This document shows positions 17,566 through 25,241 of a DNA stretch of 64,000 bases, one piece after another. Each line of letters begins with the position of its first letter. Position 1 is the first letter of the stretch. The notes beneath the pieces are model-generated. The model saw only the letters and a list, made by a program, of their open reading frames with translations. It was not told the DNA's origin and searched no databases. Source of the DNA: Pedobacter xixiisoli (GTDB taxonomy: Bacteria > Bacteroidota > Bacteroidia > Sphingobacteriales > Sphingobacteriaceae). The stretch covers positions 1,364,001 to 1,428,000 of the forward strand of contig NZ_OCMT01000001.1 in the NCBI RefSeq assembly GCF_900215335.1, given 5' to 3'. A program made the position numbers and the translations under genes.

Positions 17566-17587
17566 AAAAATGATTAAAATCATTTTT
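17566..17587 (-). promoter_or_regulatory. FNR/FixK-like palindrome
   Basis: AAAAATGAT-N4-ATCATTTTT is a perfect 9-bp inverted repeat whose core TGAT-N4-ATCA matches the FNR/FixK consensus TTGAT-N4-ATCAA except at the outermost base. Its centre is about 50 bases upstream of the -7 box, so roughly -60 to -65 from the likely start of transcription, a class I activator position. An alternative is a chance AT-rich palindrome. Confidence 0.5.
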
Positions 17588-17589
17588 TG

Positions 17590-17713
17590 GTGGTCAGGGA
17601 TCAGGAACCAGGTATCAGTATTGGTTCATTAGTTTGTTCATTGGCTCGTTGCTTATTGAAATTTGGTCATTTGTGAATTTTAACTGATACCTAATCCCTG
17701 ATACCTGACCACT
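17590..17713. repeat. Inverted repeat of GGTATCAG-type units
   Basis: TGGTCAGGGATCAG and CAGGTATCAG (17590-17618) are matched in inverse orientation by CTGATACCTAATCCCTGA and TACCTGACCAC (17684-17712). Related strings occur at 51475-51500 and 59630-59650. It occupies most of the gap between divergent genes. Confidence 0.65.
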
Positions 17714-17793
17714 GCTCAGCAAAATCAATTCTATGTTAACAACAATACTTAACATTAACAAAATGATAATATACACTTAACGATGTAATGCTC

Positions 17794-17801
17794 TAGTTTT
17801 G
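17794..17801 (+). promoter_or_regulatory. Candidate -7 box of the Lys-rich protein gene
   Basis: TAGTTTTG matches TAnnTTTG, 17 bases before the ATG at 17819. No clear -33 element. Confidence 0.45.
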
Positions 17802-17818
17802 CAAAAAAGCTTAAATCC

Positions 17819-18139
17819 ATGAAGAAAGACAAACAGAGAGCGCAACAAAAAGCGCAGCTGAAAGCCAACCGTAAAAATGCCGAGAAAGCAGTGAAAGCTG
17901 CATTATTTGCTGAATTAACTACTTTAATCAGCACATTTGCCGAGCCCAATAAGAAGCTTAAAAAATTAGTAGAAAAAGCAGCAACTACATTTTCTAAAGA
18001 AATAGATAAAACTGCAAAACCTGTAGTAGTAACTGAAACTCCTACTGTAAAAACAGAAGAAACTACACCAGTTGCAGAAGAAAAGAAAGCGACTAAATCT
18101 CGTACGGTAAAGAAGACAGAAAAAGACGCAACAAAATAG
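17819..18139 (+). CDS. Small Lys/Ala-rich protein of unknown function
   Basis: 106 aa. The first 65 residues are a charged, helix-forming segment (KKDKQRAQQKAQLKANRKNA) and the rest is a disordered tail of K, T, E, V and P (KKATKSRTVKKTEKDATK). There is no signal peptide. The strongly basic ends resemble histone H1-like bacterial nucleoid proteins in composition only, so nucleic-acid binding is a guess. A promoter box precedes it and a hairpin follows, so it is probably expressed alone. Confidence 0.65.
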   Translation: MKKDKQRAQQKAQLKANRKNAEKAVKAALFAELTTLISTFAEPNKKLKKLVEKAATTFSKEIDKTAKPVVVTETPTVKTEETTPVAEEKKATKSRTVKKTEKDATK

Positions 18140-18165
18140 TTGCAATATTTTCAATCCATATAAAC

Positions 18166-18207
18166 AGCTGTAGTTATGCATTTTATGCAACTACAGCTAT
18201 TCTTTTT
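18166..18207 (+). terminator. Probable terminator hairpin
   Basis: AGCTGTAGTT at 18166-18175 pairs with AACTACAGCT at 18189-18198, and the stem extends with one bulge through TGCA. A T-rich stretch follows. Confidence 0.6.
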
Positions 18208-18278
18208 TGGTCATTACAGACTATCAATTTAAATTCTTTTTCTTTTTACAGTTAAATAATTGCAACTTTGTATCATTA

Positions 18279-18629
18279 ATGAAAACAAGAAGAACATATC
18301 AATACCGAACTGCGAAGGCTTTTGCTGGCGCTTTATTGGCGATATTGTTTTTAGCAATTCCATTAATCCAAACGCTTCACTCACATCATGCAGGTGAGGA
18401 TTTCGTAAATACAACTACAGAAAAATCTATTTCTAGCGCAGCAGAAAAGTGTTTGATTTGTGATTACACTGCCGAAATTAAAGGCAAACAAATCTTAATG
18501 GCACATCCGCCAACAATCAACATTCCAACTAATGTTTGCGCTACTTTAAACACCTTCGTTTACACGAGGATCTACAAATTCACTCTTCAAAATTTCAGTA
18601 ATAAAGGGCCCCCTAGCCTTTTGAGCTAA
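18279..18629 (+). CDS. Small membrane/periplasmic protein with His and Cys motifs, metal-locus leader gene
   Basis: 116 aa from the ATG at 18279; an earlier in-frame GTG at 18207 gives an unlikely N-terminus. A membrane segment at about 13-31 (FAGALLAILFLAIPLIQTL) is followed at once by HSHHAGED. A CLIC motif with two cysteines is near residue 56. The mature part is about 80 residues with no known domain. It lies 188 bases upstream of a TonB-dependent receptor. The HSHH and CxxC motifs fit a metal-binding accessory protein; similar small proteins often precede TonB receptors in Bacteroidota. The role is inferred. Confidence 0.65.
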   Translation: MKTRRTYQYRTAKAFAGALLAILFLAIPLIQTLHSHHAGEDFVNTTTEKSISSAAEKCLICDYTAEIKGKQILMAHPPTINIPTNVCATLNTFVYTRIYKFTLQNFSNKGPPSLLS

Positions 18630-18817
18630 TTTCTAGTTAACGGTTTGCCGATGCAATTAGCAGGGTATAATCCGTAAATCCAACTATTTTTTTTTAACCG
18701 AAAGCCGCGTTAAGGCATTTAAAATTTATTTCTTGTTTTGGTGATTTCTGACTAGTTCTAAGCTATAAAAGCCAGAATTCGAACAGTTCATCAATGCTAC
18801 AATTCTCAATTTTTCTG

Positions 18818-21211
18818 ATGAAGAAATGGTACGCATTATTCTTTAGCTGCTTTTTGGCAAGCTACGTTTTGGCGCAAAACACTCAAGTTTCAGTGTACGT
18901 AAGTAATGGCCAACAATCTGCAATTGCAGGTGCTGAGGTGACTTTAAAAACCTCATCTGCACTTACGGATGCTTCTGGGACAGCCATCTTAAAAGACATC
19001 CCTTTGGGAAGTTATGTACTGGTTGTGCAAGCAAAAGGCTACGCAAGCTATGAAAAACGTGTACAAATCAATTTAAACAACAAGCATATACACGTAAAAC
19101 TGAGACCAGAAGTTACAGAATTAAAAACGGTTGAAATTAACAGTAATGCGCAAAACCTAAGAAAAAATAATGAAGCAAGAAATATTCAAATTGTAGACCA
19201 AACTTTCATTCAGCGCCATTTGGGTGGCAGTTTGATGACTTCATTAGATAGGTTACCAGGCATCAGCAACATTGGTATCGGCTCTGGACAATCGAAACCT
19301 CTGATTCGTGGGTTGGGCTTTAACCGAGTAGTGGTTATTGATAAAGGAATTAAGCATGAAGGACAGCAATGGGGTGCGGACCACGGATTAGAAATAGACC
19401 AATTCGCAACTGGAGAAATCGAAATTCTTAAAGGGCCATCTTCTTTTATTTATGGCTCTGATGCGATTGGCGGCGCCATTAATCTGAAGCCTGTAAACAT
19501 ACCATTAAATCAAGGATTGGGTGGCAGTGTAAACCTTATTGGCAAAACCAACAACTTGCATTACGGTTCTTCAGTTAATCTTTATGGCAGCAACAAAAAA
19601 TGGTTTTTCGATGGTAGGGCTACCTATCAAAATTATGCTGATTACCGTGTACCTACTGACAAGGTTTATGTGTACGACTATGAAGTTCAATTAAACAAAA
19701 ACAGGTTACGTAACACCGCCGGAAGAGAAACAGGTTTACACTTTAACACTGGATACGTTAGTAAGCGTTTTAAAACCTCGCTACATTTAAGTAACAGTTA
19801 TGCCAAGACGGGCTTTTTCGCTAATGCACATGGTTTGGAGCCTCGCAATGTGGATGAGGCTATGCACGATGCTTCTAACCGAGATATCCAATTACCTTAT
19901 CAAAAGGTAAACCATTTTAAAGTAATTAGCCGTACGGAGTTTAAGCACGAAAACAGCAGAACAGAAGTAGAATTAGGTTTTCAGCGAAATTTTAGACAGG
20001 AGTATAACCGTTATACCAATCACGGTTTTATGCCTCCAGTTTACCCATCGCAAATGTCTATTCCCATTAACCTGGAGAGAGAATATGATAAATCAGTTTA
20101 CTCGGGAAACTTGAAGCATAGCTTTGCGCTCAACCAGCATCAATTACAAATTGGAGCAAATGTGGATTATCAGGACAACAACATTAGCGGATGGAGCTTT
20201 CTAATTCCCGGATTTCAGCAGTTTAATACAGGATTGTTTGTGTATGACAAATTGGTTATCAATAACTCGCTAATTCTGCACGGAGCATTACGCTATGACT
20301 ATGGACATACTCAATTTGAAAGGTATGATGATTGGTTCTTATCACAAATAGTAGATGGAAATACTACGATTTACAAAAAATTGAATAGAGCAAAAAGGTT
20401 TGGAAGAGATTTTAACAGTTTTGTATGGTCGGCGGGTGTAAATTACAATCCTAGCAAATTCAACTTTAAAGCAAACGTTGGGAAAAGCTTTAGGATGCCA
20501 ATTGCGAAAGAATTAGCTGCAAATGGTGTAAACTACCATTATTTCAGTTACGAAAAAGGTAACGAGAACCTAAATCCAGAGGTAGCTTATCAAGCTGACT
20601 TTGGTTTTGGCTGGACGGAAAAGAGATGGTCAATAGAATTTAGTCCGTTCTACAACTATTTCCCAAACTACATTTACCTTAATCCTACACCTTATCATGA
20701 TCGGGCTTACGGTGCTGGCAATCAAATTTTTGAGTACCAACAGAGTAGCGTGATGCGTTACGGAGCAGAGCTTAAAATAAATTATCAATTACTATCAAAC
20801 TTAAGCACTGAATTTCTTGGAGAATACCTGTACAGTGAACAACTTTCAGGAAGTAAAAAAGGATTTACCTTGCCCTTCTCTCCTGCTCCATCCGCTTTGC
20901 TAAACCTTACTTGGTCGCCAAAATTAAATGGCAAATTAAGCAACAGCTATTTTTCAGTCGATTATCGCCTTACTGCAACCCAAAATGATGTTGTTCCTCC
21001 GGAAAAACAAACGCCCGGATATCAGGTAATAAACCTACAGTTGGGCACTACACTTTCTACCAAAAAACAAGCTTTTGAACTAAGTCTACAAGTACAAAAT
21101 CTATTTGATGCCAACTACCTTAATCACACTAGTTTTTACAGACTGATAGGATTACCGGAAGCTAGCAGAAACATCATTTTATCCTTAAAAATGCCCTTTA
21201 AAATTAACTAA
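18818..21211 (+). CDS. TonB-dependent outer-membrane receptor, probably for a metal or metal complex
   Basis: 797 aa from the ATG at 18818, which begins a good signal peptide (MKKWYALFFSCFLASYVLAQ). An upstream ATG at 18794 would only lengthen it. Residues about 22-100 are a carboxypeptidase-regulatory-like beta domain, 120-230 the plug (LMTSLDRLPGISNIGIG, then IRGLGFNRVVVID), and the rest a 22-strand barrel ending in a short aromatic-containing strand. A loop near residue 335 carries AHGLEP with further histidines and aspartates, which could coordinate metal. The downstream lipoproteins are His-rich, which points to Zn, Cu or similar rather than siderophore or glycan (inference). Confidence 0.87.
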   Translation: MKKWYALFFSCFLASYVLAQNTQVSVYVSNGQQSAIAGAEVTLKTSSALTDASGTAILKDIPLGSYVLVVQAKGYASYEKRVQINLNNKHIHVKLRPEVTELKTVEINSNAQNLRKNNEARNIQIVDQTFIQRHLGGSLMTSLDRLPGISNIGIGSGQSKPLIRGLGFNRVVVIDKGIKHEGQQWGADHGLEIDQFATGEIEILKGPSSFIYGSDAIGGAINLKPVNIPLNQGLGGSVNLIGKTNNLHYGSSVNLYGSNKKWFFDGRATYQNYADYRVPTDKVYVYDYEVQLNKNRLRNTAGRETGLHFNTGYVSKRFKTSLHLSNSYAKTGFFANAHGLEPRNVDEAMHDASNRDIQLPYQKVNHFKVISRTEFKHENSRTEVELGFQRNFRQEYNRYTNHGFMPPVYPSQMSIPINLEREYDKSVYSGNLKHSFALNQHQLQIGANVDYQDNNISGWSFLIPGFQQFNTGLFVYDKLVINNSLILHGALRYDYGHTQFERYDDWFLSQIVDGNTTIYKKLNRAKRFGRDFNSFVWSAGVNYNPSKFNFKANVGKSFRMPIAKELAANGVNYHYFSYEKGNENLNPEVAYQADFGFGWTEKRWSIEFSPFYNYFPNYIYLNPTPYHDRAYGAGNQIFEYQQSSVMRYGAELKINYQLLSNLSTEFLGEYLYSEQLSGSKKGFTLPFSPAPSALLNLTWSPKLNGKLSNSYFSVDYRLTATQNDVVPPEKQTPGYQVINLQLGTTLSTKKQAFELSLQVQNLFDANYLNHTSFYRLIGLPEASRNIILSLKMPFKIN

Positions 21212-21224
21212 ACAACAAATTACA

Positions 21225-22130
21225 ATGAAAAAGAACTATCTGATCATCAACTTTTTGCTCTTGGCTGGCACTTTTAGCGCATGCAAGAAAGACAATCAGG
21301 AAATTGAGATTGCCAACCCTACGTTGAGCAATGTAGAAATTGGTTATGCCAATAATAAACGTGCCATAAGAGGAAGAGATTTCCATCTTAATGCCGATGT
21401 AATTGCAGGAACCAAAATCACTACTGTTGAAGTTAAAATCTTGCAGAAAACCAATCAGAAATACACTGATAATTGGAAACTGGAGCTTACATGGGAAGAA
21501 TTTAAGGGCTCTAAAAACACGAATGTACATAAGCATTTCACTATCCCTAAAGAAGCGCCAGAAGGCACCTATGATTTCTTATTCATTGTAAACGATGAAA
21601 ATGGCAGTAGGCTGGAGCTTAAAGAAGATTTTATTATCATAGACGCAGCTAACATGGCTGTAGACCCAATTGTTGACAGGGACATTTTCTCAAGAAACGA
21701 AACGATGATTTATTACATGAACACGTTTGTTGAGAACCCGCTACTTTTCAATAAAAACGATTTATTTACCGCTGGCGCACAGATTAAACAAATACAGGGA
21801 GATGGCATACTTTACACAGCGCTAATTAAAAGGAAACTCAACTACTTTCCGGAGACCGTAAGTCAGTTAGACTTTACTAAGTGTATCATCATTTCTAAGG
21901 TAGAGCATAAAGGTCTAGGGCCAGCGTCAAGCGTATCTACGCTAAATAAAATTAATGGCGTTTGGGGAGGCAACACCATAACCATAGGGGCAGAAAAAGA
22001 TGGTGTAGGCAATTCTATTTCTGGTGTTAAAGCTTGGGAGTCTGGTCAATACAACCTGGTAATTCTTTATCATAATTCTACCTATAACGTCAGCACATAT
22101 AAATCAATACCTATCACCATAGCATATTAA
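21225..22130 (+). CDS. DUF4625-type lipoprotein
   Basis: 301 aa. The lipoprotein signal ends in FSAC with C20, followed by KKDNQE. The domain pattern fits DUF4625: an early strand with RDFHLNADVIAG, a KHFTIPKEAPEGTYDFLFIV segment, and NDENGSRLEL. A second domain (about 150-301) has no match I know. It begins 13 bases after the TonB receptor and is surely co-transcribed. The probable place is the periplasmic or outer face of the outer membrane, acting with the receptor. The metal-binding role is weaker here than in the next two lipoproteins because histidines are fewer. Confidence 0.75.
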   Translation: MKKNYLIINFLLLAGTFSACKKDNQEIEIANPTLSNVEIGYANNKRAIRGRDFHLNADVIAGTKITTVEVKILQKTNQKYTDNWKLELTWEEFKGSKNTNVHKHFTIPKEAPEGTYDFLFIVNDENGSRLELKEDFIIIDAANMAVDPIVDRDIFSRNETMIYYMNTFVENPLLFNKNDLFTAGAQIKQIQGDGILYTALIKRKLNYFPETVSQLDFTKCIIISKVEHKGLGPASSVSTLNKINGVWGGNTITIGAEKDGVGNSISGVKAWESGQYNLVILYHNSTYNVSTYKSIPITIAY

Positions 22131-22179
22131 TAACAGAGTAAAGCATTCATCAACAATTAATTATCAAATCATTAAAAAA

Positions 22180-22878
22180 ATGAAAAAACAATTTAAACTA
22201 TCAACTTTAGCCATTATCGGCGCCGCCATGCTTTTTATTACTTCTTGTAAAAAAGACGAAGAAACACCTGTAGTACAAGAAGGTATTGAAAGAGCCGAAC
22301 TTACTTTTACCGAAGTAGATGGCCATGCACACGGAGATCACTTCCATGATCTTGCCGATAAAACTGGCGTAACTCCAATAGTAGTTAAGTTCAACAACAA
22401 AGGGGCAGCTATTTCTGGTGGTCACATGCACATTGAAGCCGATGCTATTTACAAAATCCAATTGAAAGCTTGGGACTATACAGGTAAGGAAGTTCAAAAT
22501 GATTTCATCGCTAATAAAGCTACTGCTGATAACTACAAAGCTTTTTTGGTTGGCGGTAATTTCACCTTAAACGCAAATACCACAGACGAAAGTGGTGCTA
22601 TTTTCCAACCTAGAGAAACTACTTATGGTGATGGAACAGCGGTTTCAGGAACTGGTGGTATAGGCACTACCGGTATTTTAAGCTACTTCACTGTTGGCCA
22701 TGGCAATGAAGGTGCTACAAAAGAAGTGAGCTTCATCCTTAGAAAAGTAAATGCTGGCGTTAAAGCTAACATTACCAGAAATGATTGGAACCGTACCGAT
22801 TATGCTACAGCTTTTGGTGGACAAGATGTATTGAAATTAAATCTTGAAATACACGCAGAAGAAGGACACGGACATTAA
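22180..22878 (+). CDS. His-rich lipoprotein, putative metal-binding
   Basis: 232 aa. The lipobox is ITSC with C23, followed by KKDEE. Just after the anchor lies the cluster DGHAHGDHFHD (residues about 48-58), then SGGHMHIEAD near 90, and the protein ends in HAEEGHGH. At least ten histidines occupy these three clusters, unlike the neighbouring genes. The remaining part is predicted all-beta. It is the third gene after the TonB receptor, 49 bases after the previous stop. A surface or periplasmic metal-capturing lipoprotein feeding the receptor is the natural reading; the metal cannot be named. Confidence 0.75.
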   Translation: MKKQFKLSTLAIIGAAMLFITSCKKDEETPVVQEGIERAELTFTEVDGHAHGDHFHDLADKTGVTPIVVKFNNKGAAISGGHMHIEADAIYKIQLKAWDYTGKEVQNDFIANKATADNYKAFLVGGNFTLNANTTDESGAIFQPRETTYGDGTAVSGTGGIGTTGILSYFTVGHGNEGATKEVSFILRKVNAGVKANITRNDWNRTDYATAFGGQDVLKLNLEIHAEEGHGH

Positions 22879-22893
22879 ATTTTAAGAAATAAA

Positions 22894-22920
22894 AAGGAGA
22901 TTGTTAGATCCAATCTCCTT
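22894..22920 (+). terminator. Hairpin, possible attenuator
   Basis: AAGGAGATTG-N7-CAATCTCCTT forms a perfect 10-bp stem but is followed by few T residues. It may reduce, rather than stop, transcription into the last two lipoprotein genes, or stabilise the upstream mRNA. Confidence 0.5.
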
Positions 22921-22956
22921 TAATACCCTAAACAAAACGTATTAAATATAAATATT

Positions 22957-23427
22957 ATGAAAAAGATTGCTGCCTTGTTTGCTATAGTGTTGTTGATTTT
23001 TACCAGTTGTAAAAAAGATGATAATAGTAACGAAATAGATACCGAATATCCTGAAATTGTAACTACGGCAAACTCAGCGCCACTACAGTGTGGTGTGCTT
23101 ACACGTGGGCAAACTTACACCTTTAAAGCTACTTTTACTGACAATAAAGAATTAGGTGCTTATAGTATAGATGTTCATCATAATTTTGATCACCATAACC
23201 ATAGTACAGAAGTTAACCAATGTACTTTTGACGCTAAAAAAACGCCAGTTAAACCGTTCTTACTCATACAAAACTACGATATTCCAACTGGTTCGAAACG
23301 ATATGAAGCTACTGCACAAATTGTAGTGCCAGCAGACGTAGACCCTGGAGATTATCATTTTATGATTCGCTTAACGGATAAAGAAGGATGGCAAACCATC
23401 AAAGGATTAAGCATAAAGATACAGTAA
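22957..23427 (+). CDS. DUF4625-family His-rich lipoprotein
   Basis: 156 aa. The lipobox is FTSC with C18, followed by KKDDN. The DUF4625 core is clear: the strand TYTFKATFTDNKELGAYSID, a histidine cluster HHNFDHHNHS near residue 72, and the closing pattern VDPGDYHFMIRLTDKEGWQT. It is a shorter relative of the domain in the 301-aa lipoprotein upstream. The next gene starts on the base after its stop, so they are coupled. Metal binding is inferred from the histidines. Confidence 0.78.
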   Translation: MKKIAALFAIVLLIFTSCKKDDNSNEIDTEYPEIVTTANSAPLQCGVLTRGQTYTFKATFTDNKELGAYSIDVHHNFDHHNHSTEVNQCTFDAKKTPVKPFLLIQNYDIPTGSKRYEATAQIVVPADVDPGDYHFMIRLTDKEGWQTIKGLSIKIQ

Positions 23428-23580
23428 ATGAAAACAGCTAAGCTATTAATTGTACTTATTGGTTTTACATTTATGAGTACTGGATGTAGGCATGACCATA
23501 AATCAAAGTCATCCAAAACCGAAAAATCAAATGATTCTCTAGAAATAGATAAAGAGGCGAAAAAGAATCATCGCCATTAA
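23428..23580 (+). CDS. Very small His/Lys-rich lipoprotein
   Basis: 50 aa. The ATG directly follows the stop of the upstream gene. A lipoprotein signal (MKTAKLLIVLIGFTFMSTGC) puts the lipidated cysteine at residue 20. The mature peptide has only 31 residues: RHDHKSKSSK, an acidic centre and the end KKNHRH. It has no known domain. Position, lipobox and histidines tie it to the metal locus; it could be a metal-binding cap or a small subunit of the receptor assembly. Confidence 0.65.
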   Translation: MKTAKLLIVLIGFTFMSTGCRHDHKSKSSKTEKSNDSLEIDKEAKKNHRH

Positions 23581-23611
23581 AAATAATAGTTTGTTTAGGT
23601 TAGTAGTAATT

Positions 23612-23634
23612 GCCCCGACGGATGTCGGGGCTTT
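23612..23634. terminator. Terminator of the metal locus
   Basis: GCCCCGAC-GGAT-GTCGGGGC is followed by a short T-run. It also lies 20 bases past the nagB stop on the opposite strand, so it may serve both. Confidence 0.6.
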
Positions 23635-23654
23635 GCTCATTACCTTTCATGTAT

Positions 23655-24413
23655 CTAACTGATCAGCTTACTACTATCATCATCCAAATAAAGTACTACA
23701 TTAGGATGTGTTCTTAATATTGTTGATGGATTTGCTGTACTAATCTCACTTTCTAGTGTATGTTTTACTGCTTCTGCTTTCGTAGGACCAGGTACCACAC
23801 AATTGATGTAGCTAGCACTCAATAACGCAGGAATAGTAAGTGTTAATGCCTTAGTTGGCACTTCTTCTAAATTGGCAAAACATCCATCGTTTACTTGTTG
23901 CTGTCTGCAAATTTCGTCGAGTATAACTACCTTAACAGTTTGTGTATCTTCAAAATCAGCGACCGGAGGATCGTTAAAGGCCAAATGACCGTTTTCTCCA
24001 ATTCCCATACATACAATATCTACAGGATGTTCTTGCAATAAGTTGGTATAACGGGCACATTCCGCAGCAATATCATCGGCATTGCCATTTAAATAGTTTA
24101 CTGATTTGAAATTGAATTTATTGAATAAGCGTTGTTTTAGGAAATTACCAAAACCTTGCGGCGCATCGGCAGCTAAAGCAATGTACTCATCCATGTGGAA
24201 AGCGTTGATCTTACTCCAATCTAAACTTTCAGGCTGTAATGTTTCCAAAAACTCATTTTGTGAGGGTGCTGCAGCAAAAACCACATTAATTTCCTCTTTG
24301 ATTTTCAAAAGTTCATTTGCTTCTTTCACAAATTTGTCGGAAGCTGCCCTACCCATCTCTTTTCTTGTTTCGTAAATCCTTACATCAAGTTTGGTTTCGG
24401 TATTAGTTGTCAT
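23655..24413 (-). CDS. nagB: Glucosamine-6-phosphate deaminase
   Basis: 252 aa. The enzyme turns glucosamine-6-phosphate into fructose-6-phosphate and ammonia, the last step of GlcNAc catabolism. The active-site signature MGIGENGHLAFNDPP is near residue 136, and FHMDEYIAL near 72 holds the catalytic aspartate. It is about 10 residues shorter than E. coli NagB and less similar in the first 50 residues, so a 6-phosphogluconolactonase-type relative is the main alternative. Its location at the end of an operon with nagA settles the role. Confidence 0.9.
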   Translation of the reverse strand: MTTNTETKLDVRIYETRKEMGRAASDKFVKEANELLKIKEEINVVFAAAPSQNEFLETLQPESLDWSKINAFHMDEYIALAADAPQGFGNFLKQRLFNKFNFKSVNYLNGNADDIAAECARYTNLLQEHPVDIVCMGIGENGHLAFNDPPVADFEDTQTVKVVILDEICRQQQVNDGCFANLEEVPTKALTLTIPALLSASYINCVVPGPTKAEAVKHTLESEISTANPSTILRTHPNVVLYLDDDSSKLIS

Positions 24414-24463
24414 GTTATTCTATATTTTAATGTAGATAATTGCGTATCAAATACGCCAAATAG

Positions 24464-25105
24464 CTAAGCAAATGTTAGTTCTCCGAAAAAATCTTTCCTA
24501 TGAAAATCTGGCTGTTCTGCCTCAATCATATTCCAAGTAAGGAAATGTGGTTGTGGTAGGCCATCGCCGCATTTGTAGAAATTACCTTTGGCTTTTAAAT
24601 TATTGAACGATGTAATTTCATGTTCTATAAAAATTGCTCGAGGTATCACCAGCATAATCTCCCAATCGAATCCTCCGTTGCTGTTGATGACACTATTTGC
24701 ATTAATTTTGGAAGAAAAACTCAGTTGTTTAATTACATCCACAGGCAATAGTTTTCTATCGCTCCTATCGTAACCATAACCAATTTTGGTAAAGCCCAAA
24801 CAGTTAAATTCTAAATTATAATAGCCATCATTATCAAAAGCGATAAACAATTCTACGCAACTGTCATTATGAATATTACCATTGGTTACTTCATTTGCAG
24901 CGATGTATCTTTCTGCTACTATATACTTCAACAAAATGGCATCCCCATTATGTGCCATCAAGAAATTTGCTTTGGCATCAGCCTGATATGCTGGCCAAGG
25001 ATTACAGTCGATAGCAATAGCTTTTAAGCCAACCATTAGCTGGTTAAGCTTATCCATCTCCTGCACATCATCAGTTTCTAAAAAAGGTATCTCTAATCTT
25101 CTCAC
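24464..25105 (-). CDS. Carbohydrate-binding family 9-like protein
   Basis: 213 aa, no signal peptide visible, so probably cytoplasmic as annotated here. The start is GTG, with an in-frame stop just upstream. The pattern fits the CBM9-like family seen next to Bacteroidota glycan genes: IPFLETDD at the start, HNDSCVELFIAFD, YYNLEFNCLG, and PHFLTWN followed by FHRKDFFGELTF at the end. The family is related to CBM9 of xylanases, but for stand-alone members binding or catalysis has not been settled. It sits between nagA and nagB, 50 bases before nagB, which suggests an intracellular or exported role in amino-sugar use. Confidence 0.78.
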   Translation of the reverse strand: MRRLEIPFLETDDVQEMDKLNQLMVGLKAIAIDCNPWPAYQADAKANFLMAHNGDAILLKYIVAERYIAANEVTNGNIHNDSCVELFIAFDNDGYYNLEFNCLGFTKIGYGYDRSDRKLLPVDVIKQLSFSSKINANSVINSNGGFDWEIMLVIPRAIFIEHEITSFNNLKAKGNFYKCGDGLPQPHFLTWNMIEAEQPDFHRKDFFGELTFA

Positions 25106-25117
25106 ACTCGTTATTTG

Positions 25118-25230
25118 TTAACCACCAAGACACAAAGAGCGCAAAGCCTTATTTTTAGGGCGAATAACGTTTTAGCTCTAAATAATTTGAACCATTATTC
25201 TTACTTAGTGTTCTTTGTGTCTTTGTGGTT
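25118..25230. repeat. Inverted repeat AACCACCAAGACACAAAG
   Basis: The arm at 25119-25138 is nearly complementary to TTCTTTGTGTCTTTGTGGTT at 25211-25230, with about 70 AT-rich bases between. The element fills the only sizeable gap inside the amino-sugar operon. It resembles the GCCACAGATGCACA elements in layout but not in sequence. Confidence 0.7.
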
Positions 25231-25241
25231 TTCTTTTAAAT

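Noticed and set aside
18207..18278. Longer N-terminus for the small HSHH protein
   Set aside because: The extension starts with GTG, reads FKFFFFLQL from AT-rich leader DNA, and destroys the normal position of the membrane segment.
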